A DNA stretch of 64,000 bases from Crossaster papposus (taxonomy: Eukaryota > Echinodermata > Asteroidea > Velatida > Solasteridae). The position numbers were made by a program, and so were the translations under genes. Positions 1 to 11,452 of this stretch are shown here, piece by piece; positions within the stretch are counted from its first letter, which is position 1; each line of letters opens with the position of its first letter. The notes under the pieces were generated by a model. That model made no database searches. It was not told the origin of the DNA and was given only the letters and a program-made list of their open reading frames with translations. The stretch spans positions 1,674,001 to 1,738,000 of the forward strand of contig JBAIAA010000025.1 in assembly GCA_037893245.1 (NCBI GenBank), written 5' to 3'.

Positions 1-241
1 CGAAGTCCTAAGACACGTAAAAGCATGTCAAGCCACAGGAACGTTGGTCATCCCTGAGTGGCATTCTGCGGCATTCTGGCCGATACTCTTCTCTCAGCAT
101 AGTTCCTTCAAATCACTGGTCAGAAATGTAGTAAAGTTTCCAGACCCAACAGGCATTTTTACTCAAGGAAGAAACAAGAAGTCAATTTTTGGATCCCCCC
201 AGTTAAAGTGCGGAGTAATTTGCTTGAAGTTTGTTGCTTGA
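1..241 (+). pseudogene. 3' end of pol (after RNase H) of a DIRS-type retroelement, cut by window edge
   Basis: The readable part (44-241) encodes a segment with PEWHSAAFWPILF and a later GIFTQGR. It parallels the C-terminal end of the pol frame of the better preserved minus-strand element at 15436-15957, which has PCWISAPFWPMLF and GIFTPGR at the same spacing. It is followed on the same strand by a tyrosine recombinase, as in that element. This is therefore the tail of an RT/RNase H polyprotein whose upstream part lies outside the window. The first 43 bases are in another frame, so it is decayed. Identification rests on this internal comparison. Confidence 0.7.
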
Positions 242-404
242 CAACTTGAAACTCACACAATTTTCACCGCATGGTAACGAAAGACCGCATGGTTATGAAG
301 CCGCATGGCGAGAATGATATTATGAGCTAACGTTTTATACGATATCAGCTGGAATATAATATTCATAAATTATCGTATACACAGATTCACCAATGAGGAG
401 TATA

Positions 405-1348
405 AGGTGACTTTGGCCGAGGTCCTGAAAGACTATAGGGCACCTAACGCGGCACAAAAGTATGAGAAAGTCTTTTCTGCGTGGGTAAAATGGTGTGAAC
501 AACAAGAGGTAACTTCCATATACCTGCAGAGGTAGACAGCATTACTCGCTATTTCATATACCTCTTCTAGGATTGAAACGGCATTTTATAGTATCAAATG
601 GCGTCACGACTGCCTACCAAACCTTTCACAAAATCCTTGTGACAGTAAGTTCCTACATAATGTGCTTCAAGGCATTAAGAGAAGGTTAGCTAAACCCATA
701 ATTAAAAAAGGAACAGGTCACTCCAGAAATGCTGAAAGCGATCGTTGAACAAATTAGAAACACGGAAAACCTCCTGGATATTCGGTTATGTACTATGTTA
801 CTCCTATCATATTCAGCATTCTTACGACATATCGAATTAATCGAAATACGTAGATGTCATATAAAGCTATACAATTCTCATCTTGAAATATTCACAGTTA
901 AGAGTAAGACAGATAATAGACAAGGAGTTTGGGTACTGGTGGCAGCAACAACTCGCCTACATGTCCAGTTAGTATGTTAAGGAAATACCTTACACTAGTA
1001 CAAATAGAGTTTAAAGATGAAACAGGAGAAAGTTTTCTCTTCCGACCCGTAAGTTATTGTAAATCTACCAACAGTCACAAATTAAGGTCGTCAGACAAGC
1101 ATCTATCATATTCCAGGTGCCTTGGAATGTTCAAATCTGCATTGGTAACAGTAGGCTTAAATCCCAAACTATTTGGACTGCATAGTCTAAGAGCAGGGGG
1201 AGCATCCACAGCAGCCGCTATGGGAGTGCCAGATAGGCTCTTTAAGAAACATGGGCGTTGGCGTTCTGAAACCGCCAAGGATGGATACGTTAAAGATACC
1301 ATGGAAGTAAGGCTCTGTTTCCCAAAATTTAAGGAATATAAAGAATAA
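405..1348 (+). pseudogene. Tyrosine recombinase (retroelement integrase), frameshifted
   Basis: Tyrosine recombinase of a DIRS/PAT/Ngaro-like retroelement; in such elements it integrates a circular DNA intermediate. The reading changes frame several times: N-terminal helices near 405-540, a middle part at 560-720, a 729-980 frame, then 929-1348. The catalytic signature survives in order: first Arg in FLRHIEL, then H-x-x-R in GLHSLRAGG, then HGRW, then the nucleophile Tyr in DGYVKD, followed by a short tail. The motifs match the second copy at 14374-15393 closely (HSLRAGG, VPDRLFK, HGRW, AKDGYVKD), so both belong to one superfamily, but they are clearly diverged. In-frame stops near 530 and 575 and the shift near 950 make this copy inactive. 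Confidence 0.85.
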
Positions 1349-1362
1349 CAACATAATTAACT

Positions 1363-1612
1363 ATGAAACAATTAGAGATCAAAGGTTAAGAACTCAAGGT
1401 TAACAGTAATTATGATGTAGAAACATACTGAGAGAAGATTATTGTAAGTAATAACTAGAGTTTAAAATAATGGAATTTAGATAAAGAAATGAACCAATTA
1501 GAGATCAAAGAAGGTTAACATCAATCACGATATGGAAACAAAACTGAGAGAATATTATCGTAAATAATAACTAGAGATTAAAATAATGTATTTAAGATTA
1601 AGAAATGGAAGA
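1363..1612 (+). repeat. Tandem duplication, ~126-bp unit, downstream of the recombinase
   Basis: Two diverged copies, beginning near 1363 and 1490, share CAATTAGAGATCAAAG, a CTGAGAGAA-TATT block and TAATAACTAGAG. The better preserved element at 13.5-18.9 kb also carries ~126-bp tandem units between its recombinase and its 3' end, with unrelated sequence. The tandem block is thus probably a structural part of the element's 3' region. Confidence 0.75.
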
Positions 1613-2071
1613 TCCCTGTTGGGAAGCAACTAAAGTAATTACAATTAAGAGGTTGAAACTTGGATGATATCAAATAGTGAAGAAGTTTCTTATGAATCAC
1701 TTATAGAGATATTGTACCTAAGCAATATTGTGATAGGCAAGAACAGGAAAAAACTTCCGGTGCTAAAGTGTGATCATAAATCAATTTTACAGAGTACACT
1801 TCCCGTTCTTTAATTCCTGAGATATTTGAGGAGCACGTTGATATGTCCAACGCTTGCATCGAAGCTCGGTGTTCCCCAAACGTAATGTCATTTATAAAAT
1901 GTATTCTCTTTCAGGTGAAATAATTAGGAAGGCGGCAATGAAAATAATTTATTATCGTTTTAGCAGACGAATTAGACAATAAATGTATTTTCGTTGGGTC
2001 AAGCCTGAGCGCGTTATTTGAATAGGTATGAAAGAGGCTATGAGCAGCATGCAGTGCGTGGAAGCAGGGCG
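1613..2071. repeat. Element-tail sequence containing a 135-bp dispersed repeat (1848-1982)
   Basis: The stretch 1848-1982 starts TGTCCAACGCTTGCATCG. It recurs almost unchanged at 12810-12946, with about one visible difference (GTTTTAGCAG against GTTTGAGCAG). Flanks differ on both sides, so it is a discrete mobile or terminal-repeat segment. It could be one of the split terminal repeats of the plus-strand retroelement. The rest of this interval shows no gene. Confidence 0.6.
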
Positions 2072-2077
2072 TTGGCA

Positions 2078-2393
2078 CCACTGACCTCTATACATGGACA
2101 GATCATCATTCTTTCATTTTGAAGTCGGCATGCGGAGAAGTGCAACATGGCGGACCCACGACGTCACTCTGTGAGCCAATGAAATGTCCAGGTGTTGGTA
2201 CGATACGTATTACGTAATGTTTATAAATACAAAATGTACAGAGTAAATCCACTGACCTCTACACCTGGACATTTCATTGGCTCACAGCAGTGACGTCTCG
2301 GCTCCGCCATGTTGCACTTCCAGTTCGCGCCGACTTCAAGTGTTAGCACAGCAGAATATGGACAATGATCCGTCCAGGTGTAGAGGTCAGTGG
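2078..2393. mobile_element. Foldback MITE with long inverted arms and TTGGCA target duplication
   Basis: The left arm starts CCACTGACCTCTA and the right arm ends with its complement TAGAGGTCAGTGG. The arms pair over about 120-135 bases, sharing AAGTGCAACATGGCGG, GACGTCAC and GAGCCAATGAAATGTCC, around a ~60-base AT-rich centre. TTGGCA lies directly outside both ends (2072-2077 and 2394-2399), a 6-bp target duplication. It has no coding capacity. Confidence 0.88.
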
Positions 2394-2399
2394 TTGGCA

Positions 2400-4020
2400 C
2401 TGACCGATTTCACTGCAAGCGACACAGACGTGTTATTTTATTTTAAATAAATAAAATACTGAGAAAACTGAAAGCAGCTTCAGGTCCAAAAAATATAAAA
2501 AGCATTAGACTGATGTCATTAACACATAACCTGAGTAATAGTTTCTCCTTAGATACAAACATGGTCTACAGGCCCAAATAATCCGATGGAGAGAACTGAT
2601 GAAAGCCCAACCGAACAATTCCAGAAAAACAAAGGCCCCCGCATGGACCCACAAGGACAAGCAAGTATCCAGCTGATGACCAGTCTCGCATGAGACTATA
2701 TCCTTTTCAAAACCACACTATTTGCACTGCGGCGCATGAGGGCGCAAGATTAGATACTGTCAGTGTTAAGTCTGGTTTCGTCATGGCCGGACGTTCACGT
2801 CTTCCCGGCCGGACCGATAGCCAGCCTCGGGCCGTGTTTTACACCGCGGCATGGCAGCAACCTAGGATTTAAGAGGGGTCATTTCTGGGAAGGTTTTGCC
2901 ATCCCAGTAAAAGTCAATCGCGCTTGTGTTTGTGAGTTTGGACATTTGTGCTAGTGTGAAGACCCTTTCTTGAATTGTATGGAGAAATGAGGTAGGATCA
3001 AACCACTTTTTAATTTATTTTGTTGGTGCAGCTCAAAACTGAAGGAGCCCCCCTTGAAAAAGGGCGTGTCGATTTGGTTTATGGAGCCGTGCTCTGAGAC
3101 AATTGTATTCTTATAGAAGTGCAGGTATTCTTGTTTTACCTCACGTTTTGCGTTTGCTTCGGCAGACGGTTTAGAAAACGTCTCCAGGGTGCGCCAGCAT
3201 ATAGGTTTGAATACTTGCTATGCTTAGCGGTATAGAGTCTTCGTACTAAAGACAACATTTTGCACGGTTGGGAGTGGCTCCACTGATGCGTGGCAATGGA
3301 ATGTGAGAGCGCCACAATGGTCTATACAAAGGACTGGCCTATTTGTTTAACAATTAGGGCCAGGAATGCAGGTTTTAATATCGTGTCCAAATGAAGTTAT
3401 GTTATTCAGGCTACTTAATGTTTGCATATACGTTTTCAGCAATGAATTTTCAACAACAAAAAAGATGAAGACATTGATCACCAGTAGAGGTATATCTCTT
3501 ATCGCATTTAAAAATTCACTTTTGTATTGAATTCATATAATGCATATTTACGTAGAATTCGCCGTGCGATTGAATCAGGTGTATAGTATATCGCAGTTAG
3601 TTACATAACATGCACAATGGTGTAGGGGCAGCCCTATAGCACGCACACATGTTTGGGCAGCCGTCTTTAGTTGGCTTTTGTTTCCAAAATGAGTGTTTCC
3701 GATCATTTCGCTTATTTAGTTTCTGGTTTTCGGTTGAACGGGTCTGTTTCTCCGCATTCAAATGTCGTATAGTACTCTTAGTGTAATCAGTGGTCTTCGT
3801 TGATTGCTCTATTTCGGGGGTGTTTTTTCTACAGATCTGATTTGCTGGTTTAATTGAGACCTTTATAAACCTTTACTCGGCTAATTTTAGGTTGAGTTGG
3901 AAGTCTGTGTTGAAATAATATATTTCCGCTGCATATCTGTAGGAAAGCCCGTATAATCTAAATGTTGGGACTTCGGTGCTAATTCACACCATGGGAATGA
4001 AATATCGTAGAGCCTGGTGG
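2400..4020. other. No gene recognised; short shared repeat at 2717-2776
   Basis: No convincing coding frame. The segment 2717-2776 (ACTATTTGCACTGCGGCG at its start) is repeated at about 11448-11508 with two visible differences, marking another dispersed element. The remainder is AT-rich and looks unique within this window. Confidence 0.5.
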
Positions 4021-4029
4021 GTGCTCTTG

Positions 4030-4860
4030 CATCGTATATGGCCAGTCAGAATTCAGCGTTGTCTTTATAATGAGGTACGCAGCGAAGTCTTAAGCGGGTT
4101 GACGGCTCACCGCCGCAAAATGCGAGGTTTTGTGTGCACGAAGGAGTGACCCGCAGTATAGTAATATTCATGTTGGCAGTGGTGTTGGGCCAACATGGTG
4201 ACTCCGACTGTTTCGGGATATTAAAAAAAAATAAAAAAATAGATTCATAAAGTGTCTATTTTACAATGACAAAATTCAAGTGAATTATAACGCATATTTG
4301 TACCTGTTTTTATATTACTTTGCTTTATGCTCACGTTTTGCATGTGATGTTTGTTTTCGTTAGTCAGAGTGCCACATGTTCTGGTTGGGCGCCTTTGCTT
4401 TGCTCTGGTATGGGGCAGGGGTTCTGACATGTGATTTGCCTTTGAGTTTAGTATAGCAACGCAGGTTTGGTCGGGGTGTTAGACCGTTTTAACCTTTTAG
4501 GTCAGTACACTTTTAATGAGGCATTTATGTGTTTTTTGCGCGGCCTTATTTTTGTTAGCCTGCTTCCGGAATAGACGACATTTCGAGTGTTCCTAATTAT
4601 TTTAAGGTAACTAACAAAAAAGAACCACACATTTCGAAGAAAGGTAACTAAATCACATATCTTGTCACCAAACCGGCACAGTATTCAGCACAACTTTGTT
4701 TAGTAAGAAAAAAGGGTATTTCTTACCGACCATAAAATCAGACAAGTCGTAGTTCTGTCCCCGTTTTAAAAAAATAAAACAATTGTTGATGAAAACTTGA
4801 AAAGTCTCTCTAAACAATAAGACGATATTAGTATTTTGTAGCCCTTTTGTTGCAAACAAT
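4030..4860. repeat. Dispersed repeat family, copy 1
   Basis: Two blocks match a second, longer copy. Positions ~4060-4220 (ATAATGAGG-ACGCAGCGAAGTCTT, GAAGGAGTGACCCGC, ACTGTTTCGGGA) resemble ~21455-21760. Positions ~4410-4860 (TTGAGTTTAGTATAGCAA, AACTTTGTTTAGTAA, CAATAAGACGATA) resemble ~22975-23425. Order and strand are the same. Copy 2 has about 1.2 kb of extra sequence between the blocks. No coding function is visible. Confidence 0.65.
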
Positions 4861-5897
4861 CCTCGTTAAAAAATAAAAATAAATAAATAAATAAAATAAA
4901 CCAAAAAAACCCAACAAACAACCGTATTGAAATTGAAGCTTTTGGTATTATTAATATTAGAGTCCAAGAACACTGCCGGTTATGTCAGCATGTCTTTACT
5001 TGCTATAAGTGCCTCCTTCGACGGTGGCAGATGCATTTCATTATAAATGTAAAATTAAACCCATGTGTAAAATGTGTTTGTATATAATAATGCGATGCAA
5101 CCGTTTGCAATATTTTGGGAGAAAGCCAATTATAAATGTAAAATCAAACCCATGTGTACAATATGATTGTATATAATAATGCCATGCAACTGTTTTCAAT
5201 TTTTTGGGAGAAAGCCAATGTAAGCGCTATTTAAGCAGAAACTTATTCAAGCCTTGCTCATAGAGGTTTAACCCGGGAGAAACAACCAAGGGGCTTGGCT
5301 TGTTTCAGGTCATTCCGCACAATACTATTGTGACCTAAGACACGGAAAAGCCGGCATGCGTAATCGCCATGGTTCGTCCCAGGACAGTGCTAAGATCCCG
5401 TATTTTGCATAAGTATAGGGGATCAGGCCCGCTCTGGGCAAACCTTATACGTTCCAATTACAAAGAAGTTCTCTATTGAAGTCAACTACATGTATTATTA
5501 TTGTGGGCAATTAACTTCTTTGAGGACCAAGGCTGTTTTGATTATTTGATCGATCGAGATTTTGGCCACTGTCGTTTGGTCACCGCTTTTATATATAATA
5601 CAACCCCTTTTATATATAATACAACCCCGATAATGTATGGCTGTCATTGCCTTGCTTTTCATTTCCAATCTTGTTTCGGTCGGAGATGAAATCTCACTAT
5701 ACGAGAGTGGTTTTTCAAGTTCAACTTCTGAGGTCAAAGGCCATCTGTGGTCAAGTTTTTAATTGGGCCGGAGTTTAAACACTTTTTTCATTTGAAAACT
5801 TGGAGTCCAGATTTCAATGAAGTGGCCGATGTTTGTCTGATTGTGGAACGTTGACTAGCTTCCTTGTCGATTGTAAATTTGTGGATGTCAACGGCTG
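4861..5897. repeat. AT-rich spacer with a ~97-bp tandem duplication (5041-5218)
   Basis: Positions 5041-5137 and 5138-5218 are two copies of a unit with ATTATAAATGTAAAAT, ACCCATGTGTA, TATATAATAATGC and TTTTGGGAGAAAGCCAAT. A second small duplication lies at about 5588-5627 (TTTTATATATAATACAACCC twice). No gene is seen. Confidence 0.7.
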
Positions 5898-6095
5898 CTA
5901 GATGGTTAGCTGCTTTGTAGACATGTATTGCTGCTTTATAGACAAGATGTCTTCCTGCAGGATGTTGTTATCTGCAGGTATGCTGATCATCCTGTACATG
6001 ATACAGTCGCGTAGAATGAACATCACGGTAGAATGAACTTGCTTAGGCAGATCATTAAGGTAGACGACGAACAGGGCCGGTCCCAAGACGGTTCA
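5898..6095 (-). pseudogene. LINE reverse transcriptase fragment
   Basis: On the minus strand the frame begins GPALFVVYLNDLPKQV and continues to DCIMYRMI and NILQEDI. This is the signature around the catalytic YADD/FADD box of non-LTR (CR1/Jockey-like) reverse transcriptases: G-P-x-L-F-x-x-Y-x-N-D-L, then F-A-D-D-C. Here the catalytic stretch reads ILRDC, so the first catalytic Asp region is lost. Only about 60 residues remain, a dead scrap. The clade cannot be decided from this length. Confidence 0.7.
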
Positions 6096-6099
6096 GAAC

Positions 6100-6660
6100 T
6101 ATAATGCATTCTTGTTGGCAGCATTCGTGTTTTAGGACGGGCCTAAACAAACAAAAGGGGCCTTGTTATTCAAACAAAACGGAGAGTGGACCCTCAAATG
6201 AATTGTAGCGCCTTGAGCAGCGTGTGAACTTAGGCGGTCGGCAGCCTCGCGGCACGTTTCTTAGTGCTCGCTGGCTTATGAGTGCAGTCTTTTGAACGCC
6301 TTACGCGTGGAAATGACGCGCATTGTTGTTTAGCATCAGGTATGATGAAATGGTACAGCTTAGTGTGATATGGTACAGCTAGTACCCTTTTTATCACAAT
6401 AGAACAGCCCCAAAGACAAGCCCTCATGCTGGACGGTTCGTTGAGTCTGTTTTTGTAGGGGGACAATGATCTCATGAATATTCTTATAATGCACAAAACC
6501 AAAACAATCTGTGATTGGACAGCGCCCTCTTGTGTTTTAAATTGGACAATAGATTTCCGGTTTTAGGCATACTGAACAGCCATGTTTGGTGGCACGTATA
6601 ATGCAAGAAGGCGCGACCGACTGTCGGTCGAGTTGTACTAAAATGCAAAATTTTACGTTA
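6100..6660. other. No gene recognised
   Basis: Mixed-composition DNA upstream of the satellite. A short local duplication (ATGGTACAGCT twice near 6350-6380) is present. The open frames show no family motifs. Confidence 0.4.
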
Positions 6661-7680
6661 GACTAGCGTGGTTAAGATCCGTCGGAGGACGGGCCTCCGC
6701 ATAAGAGAGAAACAGTGCATGGATGGGCCCTGTGTGTTCAATTGTAATCTAACATGGTTAAGATAATAGGTTTTGCAGCGGACGGGCCCTGCGTTTTGGA
6801 TTTTAATCTATAAGATCAAAGGATGAGAGATAGTTATAAGTTACGCAGCAGACGCGCCCTGTGTGCTGAATTTAAATCTTACATATTGTTAAGATCAGAC
6901 GATCAGACGATAAGAGAGAATATAAGTTATGCAGTGGTCAGGTTCTGTGTGTTGAACTTAAATCTAGCAATGGTTAAGATCTAAGCATAAGAGAGAATAG
7001 AAGTAACGCAGTGAATGGGCCATGCGTGTCGGAACGTAATTCTAACATTGTTAAGATTACAGAATAAGAGGTAACAAATGTTGCGCAGTGGATGGGCCCT
7101 GTGTGTTAAATTTAAATCTAACAATGTTAAGATCATAGGTTAAGATAGAATATAAGTTCCGCAGTGCACGGGCCCGGTGGGTTGAATTTAAATATAACAA
7201 TGTTAAGATCATAAGAGAGAATATAAATTCCGCAGTGGGTAGGCCCTGCATCTTGAATTTAAAACCAACATTGTTAGGATCGGAGGATATGAGAGAACAA
7301 AAGTTACGCAGGGGACGGGCCCTGCGTGATGAATGTTTATCTTACATGGATATCATCAGAGGATAAGAGTACATAAAAGTGACGCAGTGGACAGGCCCTG
7401 TGTGCTGAATTTTTAATATAACATGTTTATTTTTAGATCAGAGGTGGGGCCTCCGCGTGAGAGGCAATAGAAATTCCGCGTGGACGGGCCCTGCGTGTTA
7501 AATTTGAATGTATCTGATTAAGATCAGAGGACGTGCTTCTGCATTTGAGTCATAAGGAGTTCCGCCGTGGAAGGGCCCTGCGTTTTCAATTTGAATTTAA
7601 CTGATTAAGATCAGAGGACGGGCCTCTGCATTTGAGACCAAACAATAAAGTTCCGCAGTGGATTAGGCCCTGCGTCTTAA

Positions 7681-7995
7681 AGGTGGTATACACTATTGGT
7701 AAATGCTTGAATTATCATGAATGGGCGAATTTGGAAGGTTGTATTTTATAGTAAATATCTTTAAACTGGCCTGTCCGAAGTTTACAGTCATTAATGCCGA
7801 GAAAAGCACGAAAAACAGCGTTTGTTTTCAACCGGCGTCGAGCTGTTATTCTTATGTTAGTTGTGTTTTTTCGCGATCAATTTGCTGGACGCCTAGATCT
7901 TTATTTACTTTCAGATGAGTAAGATATTTCTTAACAATTCGGTAGTAAATGTTGTGTTTTTCTCTCTCCATATCTGCAAATGGTGTATCCTACAT
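7681..7995. mobile_element. TTAA MITE (family 1) inserted in satellite
   Basis: Starts AGGTGGTATACAC and ends GTGTATCCTACAT. Flanking TTAA (7677-7680) and a mutated TTAC (7996-7999) are the target site, and the satellite unit resumes in register after it. The same family occurs at 62419-62797 (best ends), 63028-63367 and 55601-55974. TTAA targets and AGGTAGGATACACC-type ends suggest mobilisation by a piggyBac-like transposase; none is encoded here. Confidence 0.8.
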
Positions 7996-8996
7996 TTACA
8001 TTTTAATGTAGCTGGTTAATTCAGAGGACGGGCCTCTGCATGAGAGACAAAAGTAGTTCTGCAGTGAATAGGCCCTGCGTGTTAAATTCGTATGTATCGG
8101 ATTAAGATCAGAGGACGGGCCTCTGCATGAGAGACAAAAGTAGTTCCGCAGTGGATAGGCCTTGTGTGTTAAATTCGACCGTGTATCGGATTAAGATCAG
8201 AGGACGGGCCTATACATGAGAGACAAAAGTAGTTCTGCAGTGAATAGGCCCTGCGTGTTAAATTCGTATGTATCGGATTAAAATCAGAGGACGGGCCTCT
8301 GCATGAGAGACAAAAGTAGTTCCGCAGTGGATAGGCTTTGTGTGTTAAATTCGACCGTGTATCGGATTAAGATCAGAGGACGGGCCTATACATGAGAGAC
8401 AAAAGAAGTTCCGCAATAGATAGGCCACGCGTGTTAAATTTGAATGTAACTAATTAATTATTCTGAAATTATTCTCATGTAGGGACATGAGAGACAAAAT
8501 AAGTCTCACAGTATGCCCTGCGTGTTAAATTTTGAATTTAACTGATTATGATCAGAGGACGGGCCTCTGCATGAGAGACAAAAGTGTTCCGCAGTGGATA
8601 GGCCTTGTGTGTTAAATTCGACCGTGTATCGGATTAAGATCAGAGGACGGGCCTCTACATAAGAGACAAAAGAAGTTCCGCAATAGATAGGCCACGCGTG
8701 TTAAATTTGAATGTAACTAATTAATTATTCTGAAATTATTCTCATGTAGGGACATGAGAGACAAAATTTGTCTCGCAGTGGATATGCCTTGCGTGTTAAA
8801 TTTTGAATTTAACTGATTAAGATCAGAGGACGGGCCTCTGCATTTGAGACAAATAGAAGTACCTCAGTGGATAGGCACTGCGTGTTAAATTTTGAATTTA
8901 ACTGATATGATCAGAGGACGGGCCTCTGTATTTGAGACAAATGGAAGTTCCGCAGTGGATAGGCCCTGCGTGTTAAATTTGAATTTAACTGATTAA

Positions 8997-9460
8997 CCCT
9001 AACCCCCTAGGCTTTACTCTGGGCCGGCTAAAGAACTGAGTACTACATAATATTACTTAAAATTTTGTAGCTCGGTTCCTTTCTCTACAGTCTCTCCGTG
9101 ACTGATGATTGGGTGCGTACTGTCAAATTACAGATACTGCCAACCACAAAATACTAATAGTGGTTATACAGGTCAGTAATTCTTACCTGGCAAAAAATGC
9201 AGTAGTTCAGCCTTGACCCATTGCCGTGTCCCATGTGACAATCTTTGCTGTAGAGGTTAGAACACTCCACGCAGTATACATGGGCCATGAACACTCAGCA
9301 AGCAGAGGGCTAGGGACCCAATGCTTAGTACTACGAGTGCAATTAGGGGTGTACATGTACCAAATACTAAAAATTACTATAGGCATTGTACACAGGTAGG
9401 TGAGAGTTCTGCATACTACTTTTTACTGCTAGTCAAAAGCAGCATTAGGTAGGGTTAGCG
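8997..9460. mobile_element. TTAA MITE (family 2) inserted in satellite
   Basis: The ends are inverted: CCCTAACCCCCTAGG on the left, and CGCTAACCCTACCTA as the complement of the right end. TTAA lies on both sides (8993-8996, 9461-9464). Removing the element and one TTAA restores the satellite link TGATTAAGATC exactly. The telomere-like CCCTAACCCC is just this terminus. No coding. Confidence 0.85.
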
Positions 9461-9755
9461 TTAAGATCGGAGGACTGGCCTCTGCATTTGAGGCAAATAG
9501 AAGTTCCGCAGTGGATAGGCCCTGCGTGTTAAATTTGAATGTATCTGATTAAGATCACAGTATGGGCAGTTCCGCTGTGGACGGGCCCCGCGTGTTAAAT
9601 TTTAAATTTAACCGATTAAGATCAGAGGATGAGCCTCTGCGTGAGAGGCAATAGAAGTTCCGCAGTGGTTAGGCCCTGCGGGTTACATTTTGAATGTAAC
9701 TATTTAAGTTCAGAGGACGGGCCTCTGCATGAGTGACATAAACAAGTTCCGGCCA

Positions 9756-10490
9756 ATCCTTGTCTATTTTTTATTTTGTGGTCATCTTTACTCCACTTCT
9801 TAAAAGTCTTATTTTGGGATCGGAACTTTTGCCTAAAGACCTCAAAAGAATTATAAAAAAGGAATAGCGGCACGTGAAGTAGTTGCCATAATAACCAGAT
9901 TGGCCTAAATTGTTTTTAATCGAAATGTTCTTTTGTTTTTCCTTTCCGTTTCCTAAATGACGTTTAATGATTGATCGAAGTCATATTTTTCTTCACAGAC
10001 CCTAAGAACCATTTCGATGGTGAAAAGCTATGTTGTTGTTTCCACGGTCGCCGCTGAACTTGGCGAAAATTGCGTGTCGACTGGTCTGCAACGGTCCATC
10101 GGTGCAGCCGTTCTGCAACACTGCCCGTTTCCAACGCATAGATGAATCCAATCGAACATGCATGGCCATTCAGGGGCCAGTAGCCCTGTATCCCTGTAGT
10201 AAATTAACGTCTCATGGTCTTCAGTCCTCAGAATGAAACAACCTTTTCTTTGTATTGTTATCTGTTTGTGTGTGAAAAAGTGCCTGAGTAAAGTGGTAAT
10301 GGCAATAATTACAATAAAATAGATATTAACTGTACACAGTTGCGGTAGGCTTTTCCCCACAAGGGGAAATTTGAGGAAACGGGGCGCTTTATGCATGCAA
10401 TTCGGCGTCGAGAAAAGTCCCACACGCAGCACTTCTGTTTGTTGTTGTCCTGCGCATATTTGCGGACTTGTGAAGCTCATCTGCAAAATT
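9756..10490. other. No gene recognised
   Basis: A 152-codon minus-strand open frame (10486-10028) has no recognisable domain, no clear codon bias and low-complexity ends. I do not call it a gene. Confidence 0.4.
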
Positions 10491-10499
10491 AATTTATTA

Positions 10500-10720
10500 A
10501 CTAAATGAACAGCGTTAAAGGTAGGGGGCGGTCTTGTAGGTTCATTCAGGACGCATTAGTTCCGCGCTATTTTTCTTCCCGTGCTCGTTTGGCGTCTGCA
10601 AGTCTATCGAGATGTTCCCGAAAGCGAGGGCGGAGTTCTAAGCGAGGAGTGACGACACGAGACCCCATAATAATATACCCGTCATTGACGCTCCTTGGCA
10701 CCGCGGAGCATGGAAAATGT
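10500..10720 (-). pseudogene. Possible Ty3/Gypsy-type integrase scrap (zinc-binding region)
   Basis: Minus-strand translation from about 10715 gives NDGYIIMGSRVVTPRLELR, then REHLDRLADAKRAREE, a stop, and RGTNAS. This resembles the start of many retrotransposon integrases: D-G-x-x-x-x-G-x-R-x-V-x-P, then a His-containing helix leading to K-x-R-A-R-E. The match is by family pattern only, over about 50 residues with two stops. It could be a chance resemblance. Confidence 0.35.
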
Positions 10721-11378
10721 ACATGTACGTTTAAGATATCTTGAAGGTCGCAATTGCGCCGGATGGTTCGAACTGTCGCTCATTAGGTAGTATTCCGCGC
10801 CCTAATAACTCTCGGCTTTTGATGCCCCGGTATGTAGGGCTATCCGCCCTCTGCCCACCTACAGTGTCAAACTGCAACGCGCTACTCGCAAACTGAATGT
10901 AGGATATTCTAACTCTGGTGCTGGTCCTTCAGAACCTGCCTCCGCCGATCTGGTTAGCATCGATAGTCTGAATGGCTACGCGCGCCCCCGTCTACAAGGG
11001 GCGACTTTCAAATACAAGTTGGTTTTCATTGCACGCATTTCCACCGCGTCTGTCGAATAATACGCTATAGCATTTACGGCAAACGCCATCAGATAGGCGT
11101 ATAGTTCCCGGCTTTACCGGTTGGATGGCGGCGTCGCGTTGTGCGTGTGGCGTCGTGCGGGTGGCGTCGTGCGAGTGGTGTTGTGCGGACGGCGTCATGT
11201 AGGCGGCGTCGTGCGTGTGACGCGTTGCGACGCGGTACGGGCGACGCGGTACCGGCGACGCGGTATGGGCGACGCGGTACGGGTGAGGTACGGGTGAGGT
11301 ATGGGTGAGGTATGGGTGGTATTTGGGGCGAGATATATTGGGAATGGGTGAGGCTTCGTGGTCCCGGTTCGGAGCGAA
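10721..11378. repeat. GC-rich spacer with minisatellites (11120-11330)
   Basis: Two adjoining short-period arrays: a ~15-bp unit like GTGGCGTCGTGCG and GCGACGCGGTACGG (about 11125-11283), then an 11-bp unit like GTGAGGTATGG (about 11283-11325). Open frames across it are repeat translations rich in His, Arg, Thr and Pro. 10721-11110 shows no gene. Confidence 0.7.
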
Positions 11379-11452
11379 GAATCTCCCCATATCTAAAACT
11401 CAAGTATAGATTCTGGGGCCCGAACAAAGCAGCAGTGCAAATAGAGTACTAT
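11379..11452. repeat. 74-bp direct repeat, left copy
   Basis: Begins GAATCTCCCCATATC and ends ATAGAGTACTAT. An identical-looking 74-bp copy lies at 12734-12807, about 1.36 kb away on the same strand. The pair flanks the AACAGTA-word region and may be the two ends, or a target-side duplication, of one inserted unit. Confidence 0.8.

Larger units (their letters stand above)
6668..9755 (+). repeat. Satellite array, ~86-95-bp unit, with higher-order structure
   Basis: The recurrent unit carries GATCAGAGGACGGGCCTCTGC, then GAGAGACAAAAG-AGTTCCGCAGTGG, GGCCCTGCGTGTTAAATT and a TGATTAA link. Units are diverged in the first kilobase (6668-7676) and more alike after 8013. A two-unit higher-order repeat of about 182 bp is visible at 8019-8385: versions with TATGTATCGG and CGACCGTGTATCGG alternate. 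A ~265-bp block with an aberrant GTAGGGACATGAGAGAC unit recurs near 8396 and 8660. Two MITEs interrupt the array (7681-7995, 8997-9460). GGGCCT/GGGCCC and the inverted GAGG-ACGGG-CCTC core give each unit a small hairpin. No coding. Confidence 0.92.

Noticed and set aside
8993..9010. Telomere-like TTAACCCTAACCCC
   Set aside because: It is the end of a TTAA MITE and is not repeated further.
10028..10486. 152-codon minus-strand frame
   Set aside because: No motif, odd composition, no splice or start context.
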